From positions 1 to 23,988 of IMG/VR virus record IMGVR_UViG_3300009147_000027: a stretch of DNA of 23,988 bases, one strand, 5' to 3'. The notes below the pieces were generated by a model. It was not told where the DNA came from and did no database searches. It saw nothing but the letters and a program-made list of their open reading frames with translations. Shown here piece after piece: positions 13,692-21,055 of this stretch. Made by a program: the position numbers and the translations under genes. The DNA is from a virus. The first letter of the stretch is position 1; each line of letters begins with the position of its first letter.

Positions 13692-13839
13692 AAATCGTGG
13701 ACAACTCCGTACCATCTGAGAGAGTCTGGATGATTTCACCACGAACTGCCCTCTCCGGGCTATCGATGATATTTCCAGATTCATCTAGCATGATGATCTG
13801 TTCTTTTACGACCTTTGGCTCATCTACCGGCTCTGTCAT
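13588..13839 (-). CDS. small antisense ORF, candidate immunity or lysogenic gene (83 aa)
   Basis: On the minus strand, MTEPVDEPKVVKEQIIMLDESGNIIDSPERAVRGEIIQTLSDGTELSTIFIVSASE reads like a genuine acidic, soluble protein, while its last 25 residues are low-complexity and antisense to the 3' end of the metalloprotease fusion. It fills most of a 194-base gap with no convincing plus-strand gene. AGAGG lies 1 base before the ATG (weak), and CATACT, a -10-like element, lies 6 bases before it, so a leaderless message is possible. Its position opposite and downstream of a toxin-like domain suggests an immunity protein made from the prophage. There is no homology support; a chance ORF remains possible. 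Confidence 0.42.
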   Translation of the reverse strand: MTEPVDEPKVVKEQIIMLDESGNIIDSPERAVRGEIIQTLSDGTELSTIFIVSASEPALPPSGRAQSRGRSGPRSQPDVEIGL

Positions 13840-13885
13840 GCCTCTAGTATGACAAGAGCACTAGGAATCTCAGGGGCAGGTACAG

Positions 13886-15466
13886 ATGGCAGTTAATAGG
13901 ACATCCTGGAGAAGCGCTCCGATCGCCGATCGCGACCAGGAGTTTGATGCCGACGACGCCATTGCCCGCCTCATCCAGCGCAGCAGTACGCCTTCCGAGT
14001 TCGGTAAGGCGTTCCTGTACCGGGAGGATGGCGCGGACCCAGCGAACCGGGAGTCTTACCGGTTGCCCATTCTGGACGTGGTAGGTAACAAGCTCGCGCT
14101 CATCCCGCACGCTGTTTACGCGGCAGCTGCCCTCTTGTCCGGTGCCCACGGTGGTCTTCCCAACGTTCCGGATAAGCAGAAGGATCAGATCCGTGACGTG
14201 ATCAGCGAGATCTACGTCAAACTAAGGGAGACCTTCAACGACCCACGGATTAGGCCCCCTTGGGATCGGGGCCAGCCCCCCGAGCGCAGGAGCGACGCGA
14301 ACATGACCATCGACTACACATTCGGATTCAGTGAAGGCGACGAGGTCATGCTTCCGTTTACGGTGAACTATTACAACAACACCACCGGGACCACTAACCC
14401 CACCATTCCCACCATCACTCTCAGTCCGAACTTCACCCTCGTCGATGAGGATGAAGAGACAGGCGAGGAAGAGTTCGCGGTCAAGGGCGGGGATCCAGAC
14501 AAGCCGTACGGTGATGTGGAGTACGCCGACCCCGGTTACCGGGGTAAGGCCCGCTACCCCATCGACACAGAGAAGCACGTCCGTGCCGCCTGGTCGTACA
14601 TAAACCAAGAGGACAATGCGGCAGAGTACACCCCTGAACAGTTGAAGCAGGTAAAGGCTCGGATTGTGAAGGCGGCCAAGGAGCTGGGAATCGAAATCAA
14701 CGATTCCGAGGATGAGATGGCTAAGAAGAAGACGCAGAAGGACACGTACGCTGCCCTTGTGGCCGCGATCTCGTCAGTTGCACCTGACTCATCTGTATTC
14801 GAAGCTCCTACGCCTACAGGCCCGACCCCGTTGACCGTGACCGAGGATGGTCGCGTGTTTGGTCACCTGGCCCAGTGGGGTTCTTGTCATACCGGTATAG
14901 GCAACTCGTGCGTGTCCCCGCCTAAGAGCATCACCGGGTACAAGTACTTCCACACCGGTGAGGTTGTTTGCTCAGACGGTAAGCACCTTCCGGTTGGCAA
15001 GATCACCCTTGGTGTTGGTCACGCCAATGCGCAGTTGGGCTTCATCCCTGCTATTGAGCATTACGACTCGTCAGCAACCTGTGCTGCGATCGTTCAGGCC
15101 CGGGAAGACAAGCACGGGATCTTCGTCAGTGGGGTTACCGTCCCAGGACTCTCGGACGAAAAGGTAGCTGAACTACGTCGCTCTCCACTGTCTGGTGACT
15201 GGCGCCGGATTGGTGGAAACCTGGAACTGGTGGCCGCTCTTGCAGTGAACACCCCTGGATTCCCGATCGTGCGTGAGACCGATGGCAAGCAGATGAGCCT
15301 CGTTGCTGCCGGCATCGTTCAGGTCGAGACGCAGGTAACCGACGACACTGAGACTGGAGAGCGGCTGGACGTGACTTCTCGGGTCAAGGCGCTTCAGGAA
15401 TACCTTGAGGGCCTTGCTACGGAAGCTAGAATAAGGCGGTTCAAGAAACTCTCAGAAAAGGTGTGA
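13886..15466 (+). CDS. capsid assembly protein with second protease- or scaffold-like domain
   Basis: The 526-aa protein has three parts. Residues about 30-140 (ESYRLPILDVVGNKLALIPHAVYAAAALLSGAHGGL...FNDPRIRPPW) match a conserved actinophage head-protein module. Residues about 205-275 (YADPGYRGKARYPIDTEKHVRAAWSYINQEDNAAEYTPEQLKQVKARIVKAAKELGIEI) form a helical domain common in phage head proteins (I believe DUF6582). Residues about 300-470 (VFGHLAQWGSCHTGIG, GHANAQLGFIPAIEHYD, RRSPLSGDWRRIGGNLELVAALAVNTPGFP) match a family encoded just before actinophage major capsid genes and often called protease or scaffold; His in EHYD and Ser in LSGDW could be catalytic. An in-frame internal start at 14717 could give a separate C-terminal product. 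It precedes the 48-aa gene and the capsid gene. Confidence 0.88.
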   Translation: MAVNRTSWRSAPIADRDQEFDADDAIARLIQRSSTPSEFGKAFLYREDGADPANRESYRLPILDVVGNKLALIPHAVYAAAALLSGAHGGLPNVPDKQKDQIRDVISEIYVKLRETFNDPRIRPPWDRGQPPERRSDANMTIDYTFGFSEGDEVMLPFTVNYYNNTTGTTNPTIPTITLSPNFTLVDEDEETGEEEFAVKGGDPDKPYGDVEYADPGYRGKARYPIDTEKHVRAAWSYINQEDNAAEYTPEQLKQVKARIVKAAKELGIEINDSEDEMAKKKTQKDTYAALVAAISSVAPDSSVFEAPTPTGPTPLTVTEDGRVFGHLAQWGSCHTGIGNSCVSPPKSITGYKYFHTGEVVCSDGKHLPVGKITLGVGHANAQLGFIPAIEHYDSSATCAAIVQAREDKHGIFVSGVTVPGLSDEKVAELRRSPLSGDWRRIGGNLELVAALAVNTPGFPIVRETDGKQMSLVAAGIVQVETQVTDDTETGERLDVTSRVKALQEYLEGLATEARIRRFKKLSEKV

Positions 15467-15467
15467 C

Positions 15468-15614
15468 ATGGGCTGCGGTTGCGGTGGACAGAAAACGGAC
15501 AACAAAATGTATGTCGTGACCCTGCGCAATGGCACAACCCTGGAGGTCAGGGGTGAATTCGCCGCCAAGGTAGAAGTCACCAAAGGTGGCGGTGGAAGTT
15601 ACCGAATCAAGTGA
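15468..15614 (+). CDS. tiny MGCGCG protein (48 aa)
   Basis: ATG at 15468 begins MGCGCGGQKTDNKMYVVTLRNG and the frame ends in SYRIK with TGA at 15612-15614. The N-terminal Gly-Cys-Gly-Cys followed by a two- or three-strand sequence is a recurring tiny protein placed directly before the major capsid gene in actinophages; its function is unknown. AAAGGTG lies just upstream, and the start follows the previous stop by one base, so it is probably coupled. The two Cys could bind metal or form a disulfide. It is short, but the position, ribosome site and motif make it credible. Confidence 0.8.
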   Translation: MGCGCGGQKTDNKMYVVTLRNGTTLEVRGEFAAKVEVTKGGGGSYRIK

Positions 15615-15619
15615 CATGC

Positions 15620-15648
15620 TTGCTATTGCCTGACTATGTAGTTAATCT
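15620..15648 (+). promoter_or_regulatory. putative promoter upstream of the major capsid gene
   Basis: TTGCTA (15620-15625) and TAATCT (15643-15648) are separated by 17 bases in the 104-base gap before the capsid gene. The -10 fits TANNNT and the -35 matches TTGACA at four positions. An extra promoter for the most abundant virion protein would be sensible. This is sequence match only. Confidence 0.4.
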
Positions 15649-15681
15649 TCAGCTCAACTGATGCTGTGCTAGGGGCCGGTC

Positions 15682-15704
15682 GGTCGATGAGTTACATCGC
15701 GACC
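15682..15704 (+). promoter_or_regulatory. hairpin in the major capsid gene leader
   Basis: GGTCGATG (15682-15689) pairs with CATCGCGACC (15695-15704) around the loop AGTTA, leaving a two-base CG bulge. An outer GGGCC (from AGGGGCC at about 15671-15677) can pair with GGCCC beside the capsid start. That would enclose the GGAAGG ribosome site. It may protect the mRNA or tune translation. Confidence 0.38.
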
Positions 15705-15718
15705 CGTGGAAGGCCCTC

Positions 15719-17416
15719 ATGTTTGTCATTCCAGAGAACCTAAACCAGTACTCAGTTGCTGGTCTCAAGGACCTGGCGACAATCGCAGCCAAAGAGTTCG
15801 CCACTCTTCTCGAAAGCTTCCAGAACCCAGAGGACATCCCTGAGGAGAGCCTGGAACGTGCCGAGGCACTGAAGGAGTTCGGCGTTCAGGTTGCTGCGGA
15901 GATCGCTGTTCGTGAGGCCAAGGTTCAGCGTTTCACTGCGCTGAGCACCGCGCCCGAAGGTGACCCAGAGACCGAAGAGGTAGTCGAGCCCGCACCTGAT
16001 GCGGCGGTAGTCCCCGAGACTCCTCCTGTTGTTGAGCTTGCCATCGAGGGCGAGATCATCGACCCGAAGAAGACTCCGGTCAAGGTGGGCGTGAGCAACA
16101 TTGCCCCACATGCACCGCAGACCAAGGACACGAAGCGTAAGAGCATCGAGTTCCACAGCTTCATCGTCTCCGCAGACGTGGATGGTTACTCAACCGGATC
16201 TGAACTGGAGAGCTGGGAAGACATCGGTCGGGCGTTCGTTAACCGGACCCGTGGGTACAGCGGCAACCAGAGCATGCAGCATGGTGTTGCCAAGATCCGT
16301 AGGGATTACCCGGACGAGCTGATCGTTGACGACACCTGGTCAGGTGAGCAGCAGCAGGCAGTTTTGGAGTACGCCGCTAACGAGCGCCGTCTAGAGGGTG
16401 GGTCCCTCCTGGCCGCCGCTGGATGGTGTGCACCGTCCGAGACGCTGTACGAAACCTGCCTCCAGGTGAGCGCGGATGGCATGCTCGACACTCCTGAGGT
16501 TGTTGCTCGCCGTGGCGGTATCCGACACAACCAGGGCATCGACTTCTCGACCCTGTTCGGGGACGACTTCACCCTGCCGATCCCGGGCTACAACATCCTG
16601 ACCGAGGCCCAGGTAATTGCCGGTTCACCGACAAAGACCTGTGTGGCAATCCCCTGCCCGACCTTCGTGGATGACCGGCTCAACGTTGCAGCGCTCTGTT
16701 TGACCGGTTCGCTGCTCCAGAACCGTGGCTACCCAGAGTTCGTTGCCCAGTTCACCCAGGGCGCGATCACCGCATTTGGTCACCTCATCAACCGTGAGGT
16801 CATCGCCGCGATCGTCACCGGTTCAACAGCCGTATCCCTGGCCGCAGCTGAGCCATGGGTCAGCGACGGAACGGTCGTTTCACAGATTCTTCACGCGGTG
16901 GATCATGCAGCTACCGACATGAAGTACCGCCTACGTCTGGCACGGAACGCGACCCTTGAGGTTGTTTTCCCATTCTGGCTGTACCACATGTTCCGGGCTG
17001 ACTGGTCGCGTCGCACCGGCGTGGACGACCCGAACGTGAACGATGCACAGATCAACGCCTGGTTCGCCACCCGGAACATCCGTGCCCAGTGGGTTTATGA
17101 CTGGCAGGACTTCTTCTCCGGTGTCACCGGCGCGAACGGTGGATTCGGTGCGGCAACTGCGGTTACTGCACTCCCTGCCACAGTCCAGTTCTTGATGTTC
17201 CCAGCTGGCACTTGGGTTCTGGCTCGCCAGGACGTTATCCGGCTCGACTCCGTGTATGACGCTGCGAACCTGGCGAACAACCTGGTGACCCAGCTGTTCA
17301 TGGAGGATGGCTGGCTGCCAATGCGGATGTGCCCACTGTCCCGCGTCTACACAGTGCCGCTGTGCCCAAGTGGTGCAACAACCGCAACCCGCGCAGTGGA
17401 CTGCACCGTCGCGTAA
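15719..17416 (+). CDS. major capsid protein with N-terminal scaffold-like region
   Basis: The 565-aa protein has an N-terminal helical, acidic region (about 1-130, ending in a Pro/Glu/Val-rich linker) like a delta or scaffold domain removed by the capsid protease. An HK97-fold-like coat domain follows. Coat-typical stretches are FPAGTWVLARQDVIRLDSVYDAANLANN near the C-terminus and TQLFMEDGWLPMRMCPLSRVYTVPLCPSG. The order (assembly proteins before, small structural proteins after) and length fit. GGAAGG lies 6 bases before the ATG. It is preceded by a promoter-like element and hairpin and followed by a stable UUCG hairpin. The exact cleavage site cannot be placed. Confidence 0.92.
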   Translation: MFVIPENLNQYSVAGLKDLATIAAKEFATLLESFQNPEDIPEESLERAEALKEFGVQVAAEIAVREAKVQRFTALSTAPEGDPETEEVVEPAPDAAVVPETPPVVELAIEGEIIDPKKTPVKVGVSNIAPHAPQTKDTKRKSIEFHSFIVSADVDGYSTGSELESWEDIGRAFVNRTRGYSGNQSMQHGVAKIRRDYPDELIVDDTWSGEQQQAVLEYAANERRLEGGSLLAAAGWCAPSETLYETCLQVSADGMLDTPEVVARRGGIRHNQGIDFSTLFGDDFTLPIPGYNILTEAQVIAGSPTKTCVAIPCPTFVDDRLNVAALCLTGSLLQNRGYPEFVAQFTQGAITAFGHLINREVIAAIVTGSTAVSLAAAEPWVSDGTVVSQILHAVDHAATDMKYRLRLARNATLEVVFPFWLYHMFRADWSRRTGVDDPNVNDAQINAWFATRNIRAQWVYDWQDFFSGVTGANGGFGAATAVTALPATVQFLMFPAGTWVLARQDVIRLDSVYDAANLANNLVTQLFMEDGWLPMRMCPLSRVYTVPLCPSGATTATRAVDCTVA

Positions 17417-17424
17417 CACGTGAT

Positions 17425-17452
17425 TCGGGGTCAGGGTTCGCCCTGGCCCCGA
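17425..17452 (+). terminator. GC-rich UUCG hairpin after the major capsid gene
   Basis: TCGGGGTCAGGG (17425-17436) pairs with CCCTGGCCCCGA (17441-17452) through 12 pairs (one G-U) closing on TTCG (17437-17440). It starts 8 bases after the capsid stop. No T-run follows (TAACCAC), so it is more likely a partial terminator or an mRNA-stabilising element lowering expression of downstream genes relative to capsid. Confidence 0.5.
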
Positions 17453-17473
17453 TAACCACAAGGAGATTTAAGA

Positions 17474-17776
17474 ATGGCAATCGGCGCGAAGGCGTTTACC
17501 ACTTCCGGAACCACGGTCATCCACACCGGTCCGGTCAACTTTTACGGAATAACCCTGCGCAACGCAGCGGGTACCACCGACAACGTGGTTACCGTTTTCG
17601 ACAACACCGCAGCGTCGGGAACAGTTCTTGCCTCGTTTGGGCCACTGGCAACCGCCGGTGCCGCGAACTCGTTCGCCCAGGTGATATTCCCGGCAGCAAT
17701 CCGAGCAGCAATCGGAATTACTGTTGCCATTACCGGCACCACCCCGAACATCGTCGGTTCGGTCCTCGCCGACTAA
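17474..17776 (+). CDS. small structural protein, candidate head decoration (100 aa)
   Basis: This Thr/Ala/Val-rich, strand-forming protein (MAIGAKAFTTSGTTVIHTGPVNFYGITLRNAAG ... ITVAITGTTPNIVGSVLAD) has no charged helices, Cys or membrane segment. AAGGAG lies 8 bases before the ATG, a strong ribosome site fitting high expression. Its place directly after the major capsid gene and its beta-rich makeup suggest a head decoration or fibre protein. The pattern GITLRNAAGT...VFDNTAASGTV...I.FP.AI resembles small virion proteins in other phages, but I cannot name a family. Placement and composition are seen; the role is inferred. Confidence 0.75.
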   Translation: MAIGAKAFTTSGTTVIHTGPVNFYGITLRNAAGTTDNVVTVFDNTAASGTVLASFGPLATAGAANSFAQVIFPAAIRAAIGITVAITGTTPNIVGSVLAD

Positions 17777-17807
17777 TCGTCGACCAAGTGGCTGAAGGGA
17801 AAGTCCA

Positions 17808-18626
17808 GTGGCCGTAACTACTGGTCCGGTCTATATCGAGACACCGCCGACTCCTGCGGTGCCGCGATACGGGCTGTTCACGGTGGCTACCGGTCCACTG
17901 GACCTTCCTGTGCATGCCCGTAACGGTGGTCTTCAGTACCAAGTGGCCACCTGCGAGTTGCCCGATGGTTATGCAGTTGCCTGTACCCCAGCCACCAAGA
18001 CGTTTGATGCTGGTCCTGCCACCATTACCGGCAACCCGTTCGTAGTCCTGTCCACGTTCACTTGTGGAACTGTGGGAATGACTGAGGAGCGGGCTCGTGA
18101 GCTTGTTGTGGCTCGACTCAAGGCCGGCGAGCAGGCGGCGGTCGAGGCGATCTTCTCGGCGCAGGCCAACGGTCAGTCACCTGGTTTGTCCAACAACGCC
18201 GCCGTGGTCACTTTGGCTGCCGCTACCACCATCCCCGCCGCGATCTCGGCACTTGAGGACTGGCTTTATAGCCGGTACGGGTTGCCTGGCGTAATCCACG
18301 CTCCCGCTTCGGTGGGCGCCTGGATGATGGACCACACGCAGATGATCAAGGATGGGCAGATTTGGCGTACACCATTGGGTACGGCGGTCTCCTTCGGTAA
18401 CTATGCCGGTACCAGCGCCGTGGGCGCAGCTCCAGCCGCTAACCATGAATTCCTTTACATCACTGGTCAGGTAGCGGTATGGCGTACCCCTGACAGTGAG
18501 ATTTTCGTATCACCTTATGGGCAGACGATTAACCGGTCCACGAACCAAATGTTCATGGTGGCGGAACGCGAATATGTCGTCACGTTTGACTGCTTTGTTG
18601 CGACTATTGACGCGACCTTGGCATAA
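17808..18626 (+). CDS. virion structural protein, minor capsid-like (272 aa)
   Basis: The N-terminal part is strand-rich (VTTGPVYIETPPTPAVPRYGLFTVATGPLDLPVHARNGGLQYQV). A helical segment follows (ERARELVVARLKAGEQAAVEAIFSAQANG ... AISALEDWLYSRYGLPGVIHAPASVGAWMM), then a strand-rich end (FLYITGQVAVWRTPDSEIFVSPYGQTINRSTNQMFMVAEREYVVTFDCFVATIDATLA). The mix and the location between capsid and tail genes resemble actinophage minor capsid or coat-like proteins; coat-type folds often show such a pattern. The GTG start is preceded by GAAGGGAAAG. It follows the decoration candidate by 31 bases. The exact function is uncertain. Confidence 0.8.
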   Translation: MAVTTGPVYIETPPTPAVPRYGLFTVATGPLDLPVHARNGGLQYQVATCELPDGYAVACTPATKTFDAGPATITGNPFVVLSTFTCGTVGMTEERARELVVARLKAGEQAAVEAIFSAQANGQSPGLSNNAAVVTLAAATTIPAAISALEDWLYSRYGLPGVIHAPASVGAWMMDHTQMIKDGQIWRTPLGTAVSFGNYAGTSAVGAAPAANHEFLYITGQVAVWRTPDSEIFVSPYGQTINRSTNQMFMVAEREYVVTFDCFVATIDATLA

Positions 18627-18638
18627 GGGAGTTTGATC

Positions 18639-18896
18639 ATGGCAGTTGTTTACCCCGGCGCGGGCGAAGAGGCCGAGGTTGCGAATCGGCTCCTGGAGTT
18701 GGCCGAGAACCCAGCCGACGTCAAGGTAACCACCGACACGGCGGATAGTACTGGTCATGTGGCATTCATCGTTCCCGATGACCTGTTGGATGCATACCTC
18801 GCTGACCGGGACTCCGACGATGCCGAGGAGAACAAGCCCAAGCGCCGTGGCCGTCCACGCAAGGTAGCTGAAGCACCTAAGACCACGGAGGAGTAA
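18639..18896 (+). CDS. small acidic head-tail region protein with AT-hook-like tail (85 aa)
   Basis: ATG at 18639 is chosen because AGGGAG lies 8 bases before it; an in-frame TTG at 18633 is too close. The body (VYPGAGEEAEVANRLLELAENPADVKVTTDTADSTGHVAFIVPDDLLDAYLADRDSDD) is acidic. The end is basic: KPKRRGRPRKVAEAPKTTEE contains RGRPRK, the core of an AT-hook minor-groove DNA-binding motif. Such tails are frequent in small actinophage proteins near connector genes, but I cannot assign a role. Its TAA shares one base with the ATG of the major tail protein gene. A comparable PKRRG tail occurs in the 65-aa protein at 23036. Confidence 0.75.
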   Translation: MAVVYPGAGEEAEVANRLLELAENPADVKVTTDTADSTGHVAFIVPDDLLDAYLADRDSDDAEENKPKRRGRPRKVAEAPKTTEE

Positions 18897-19843
18897 TGGC
18901 CTCGATCTGTTTCCAGCCGTTCCGGGTTCCGATTGTTCGGGTGACCAAGACAGACGCCTGTGGCACCCCGGTTCTCAGCGCGTGCTCGTCGGTGACTACC
19001 AGTGGAATCATCACGGTGGAGCAGACCGCAGAGCTGAACGATCGCCAGGACTTCTTCGCCCTCAACGGTGATGGCCAGGCATGCATGGAGGACACCAGTC
19101 CACCGATCTTTAAGTGGATCAACGTCACTGTGACCTTCTGCAATGTTGACCCGGAAATGTTCAACATCATGACCGGTGAGCCACTTGTACTAGACGATGC
19201 GGCGAGCCCTAAGGCGGTTGGTTTCCGCACCCGGCGTGGATCCGTGAACACGTCGAACTTCGGCTTTGAAGCGTGGTCCCGGCTAGGTGGTTCCAGCAAC
19301 TGCGCCGAGGGTGTCGTGAACTACGGCTACTTCCTTCTGCCATGGATGGTTGAAGGAATGGTCGGGGACATGACCCTCCAGAATGGTCTCGCCAACTTCA
19401 CCGTCACCGCCCGGTCGCACCGCAACTCGCTGTGGGGTGTTGGTCCCTACACGGTTATTACGAACCAGACCGGACCCAACGCCGGTAACCCTGGCCCGTT
19501 GCTGACCGCGATCACTGCCGATGACCATCGGCACATCCAGGTGACGGCATTGGCCCCACCGGTTGAGTCTTGTGGCTGTTCTGCTCTGCCACTTGCTCTC
19601 GCGGTGGCACCTACCACGGGCCTTGCGGCGGTGGCGCGAGTCCTGACTGTGCCCACATCGCCAAGTGGTGGGTCGACCCTTCCGGCGGTTGTGGACTGGG
19701 GTGACGGCACGGCGCTTCAGCAGGTCACTGTAGGCCCGACCGTTAACCACACCTATGCTGCGCCAGGTACTTACACTGTGCGGTATTGGCCGAAGAACTT
19801 CTCTTCGCAGTACTACACGTCAGTACCGATTATCGTTTCATAA
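18896..19843 (+). CDS. major tail protein with C-terminal PKD/Ig-like domain
   Basis: The 315-aa protein has an N-terminal tail-tube-type domain (about 1-215), with segments typical of actinophage major tail proteins: VEQTAELNDRQDFFALNGDGQACMED, NVTVTFCNVDPEMFNIMTG, SNFGFEAWSRLGG and NSLWGVGPYTVI. A Pro/Ala/Thr linker leads to a C-terminal PKD/Ig-like domain (about 230-315) marked by VVDWGDGT, NHTYAAPGTYTVRYW. The tube domain stacks into the tail; Ig-like domains of this kind decorate the outside and may aid weak binding to cell surfaces. It starts on the TAA of the previous gene. It is encoded before several connector genes, which is not the most common order. Confidence 0.87.
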   Translation: MASICFQPFRVPIVRVTKTDACGTPVLSACSSVTTSGIITVEQTAELNDRQDFFALNGDGQACMEDTSPPIFKWINVTVTFCNVDPEMFNIMTGEPLVLDDAASPKAVGFRTRRGSVNTSNFGFEAWSRLGGSSNCAEGVVNYGYFLLPWMVEGMVGDMTLQNGLANFTVTARSHRNSLWGVGPYTVITNQTGPNAGNPGPLLTAITADDHRHIQVTALAPPVESCGCSALPLALAVAPTTGLAAVARVLTVPTSPSGGSTLPAVVDWGDGTALQQVTVGPTVNHTYAAPGTYTVRYWPKNFSSQYYTSVPIIVS

Positions 19844-19854
19844 GGGGGTGCCAT

Positions 19855-20637
19855 TTGCAGGTACCGTGCGGATGGGTTGTTGACCCAGCGTGCTGTAGCT
19901 CATGGGACACCCTAGATCCGGGAGTACAAGCCAACGCGGAACGGTATGCGATCCAGGTCATCTGGGCACGCACTGGACGCAGGTTCGGATTGTGCGAGAA
20001 GACCGTTCGTCCTTGTGGTCGTTACATAACCCCATGGCCGTCGATCGCCGGGTTTGAGTACAGCGCGGGCACGTGGATGATCCCATTCATCGATGGCTTG
20101 GGCGCATGGCGTAACTGTGTCTGCCCGAGCGAATGTTGCACGTGCCGACCCCTGTGTGAGGTGTTGCTCCCGGCACCGGTGAACTCGGTGAGTGAGGTGG
20201 TCGTTGATGGGGTCGTCATCACTGACACTGCATATCGAGTGGATGACTACAGGTGGTTGGTCCGGACGGACGGGGGTTGCTGGCCCGACTGTGTTGACTA
20301 CAACGTGGACTCGGGGGAGGGGTTCTTCGAGGTCACGTACCTGAAGGGCTGGCCTGTTCCAGATGATCTTTTGGTGGCAGCTGGAACGCTGGCGTGCGAG
20401 TTCGCCAAGGCGTGCATCGGGGACGGCACATGCCGCCTTCCTGGCCGCATCCGGTCACTAACCCGTACAGGTATTGAGGTGTCGTTCACGGACACCGACA
20501 CGCTCCTGCGTAACGGGCTTACCGGCATCATTGAGGTGGACCAGTTGCTCATGGCCTACAACCCCAACAACCTGGCCCGTGGTCCCCGTGTATGGACCCC
20601 GAGCAACACACCGCCACGAATAGTTACTAGTCCATAG
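19855..20637 (+). CDS. head-tail connector (Cys-rich adaptor-like)
   Basis: The TTG at 19855 is favoured because AAGGGGG sits 6-7 bases before it; an in-frame ATG at 19786 would overlap the tail gene deeply. The product is 260 aa. It begins LQVPCGWVVDPACCSSWDTLDPGVQANAERYAIQVIWARTGRRFGLCEKTVRPCGR, a pattern I know from actinophage head-to-tail adaptors. A Cys-rich loop (CVCPSECCTCRPLCE) follows, then a strand-rich middle (VSEVVVDGVVITDTAYRVDDYRWLVR) and a helical end. About 17 Cys residues suggest metal binding or disulfides in the virion. It is followed 8 bases later by a small structural gene. Confidence 0.82.
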   Translation: MQVPCGWVVDPACCSSWDTLDPGVQANAERYAIQVIWARTGRRFGLCEKTVRPCGRYITPWPSIAGFEYSAGTWMIPFIDGLGAWRNCVCPSECCTCRPLCEVLLPAPVNSVSEVVVDGVVITDTAYRVDDYRWLVRTDGGCWPDCVDYNVDSGEGFFEVTYLKGWPVPDDLLVAAGTLACEFAKACIGDGTCRLPGRIRSLTRTGIEVSFTDTDTLLRNGLTGIIEVDQLLMAYNPNNLARGPRVWTPSNTPPRIVTSP

Positions 20638-20645
20638 GACCCGAT

Positions 20646-21050
20646 ATGGCCAATGTTCTTTATGATCCGGCGAAGACGGCTCTGTTGAAGGCCGACTTGG
20701 ACCTAGACAATGACGTCCGGGTAATCCTTGTTGATCTGGCTGATTACACGTTTTCGGCGGCGCACGATTTCTTGGACGACGTCCCCGGGGCCGCCCGAGT
20801 AGCGGTCTCGGGCGCCTTGGTCAACAAGACTTTCGTGAACGGGGTTTTTGATGCCGATGACGTCACCATCAACTCGGTGACCGGGGACCAGTCCGAAGCA
20901 CTAATCCTTTATCAGCACACCGGTGTGGACGCCACATCTAGACTAATCGCCTTCTGGGATACGGGTGTTTCCGGTTTGCCGTTTACCCCCAATGGGTCCA
21001 ATGTGGTCATTACCTGGTCCGCTGGTGCCGCCAAGATCTTCGCGCTGTAG
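20646..21050 (+). CDS. small structural protein (134 aa)
   Basis: The protein reads MANVLYDPAKTALLKADLDLDNDVRVILVDLADYTFSAAHDFLDDV, then strand-rich segments, ending VVITWSAGAAKIFAL. This N-terminal pattern (YxPAKxxLLxxxIDLxxDxIRVxLVD) is frequent in a small phage virion protein family of unknown function, usually near tail or fibre genes. AGGAC precedes the ATG by 7 bases. There is no Cys or membrane segment. It is followed 5 bases later by a protein made of two similar domains. A structural or decoration role is inferred. Confidence 0.78.
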   Translation: MANVLYDPAKTALLKADLDLDNDVRVILVDLADYTFSAAHDFLDDVPGAARVAVSGALVNKTFVNGVFDADDVTINSVTGDQSEALILYQHTGVDATSRLIAFWDTGVSGLPFTPNGSNVVITWSAGAAKIFAL

Positions 21051-21055
21051 GCATC

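Noticed and set aside
13688-13852. Plus-strand 54-codon frame overlapping the zincin stop by ATGA
   Set aside because: The product is Ser/Met-rich and looks like the complement of the acidic minus-strand protein, and there is no clear ribosome site. The minus-strand reading is more protein-like, though this overlap keeps some doubt.
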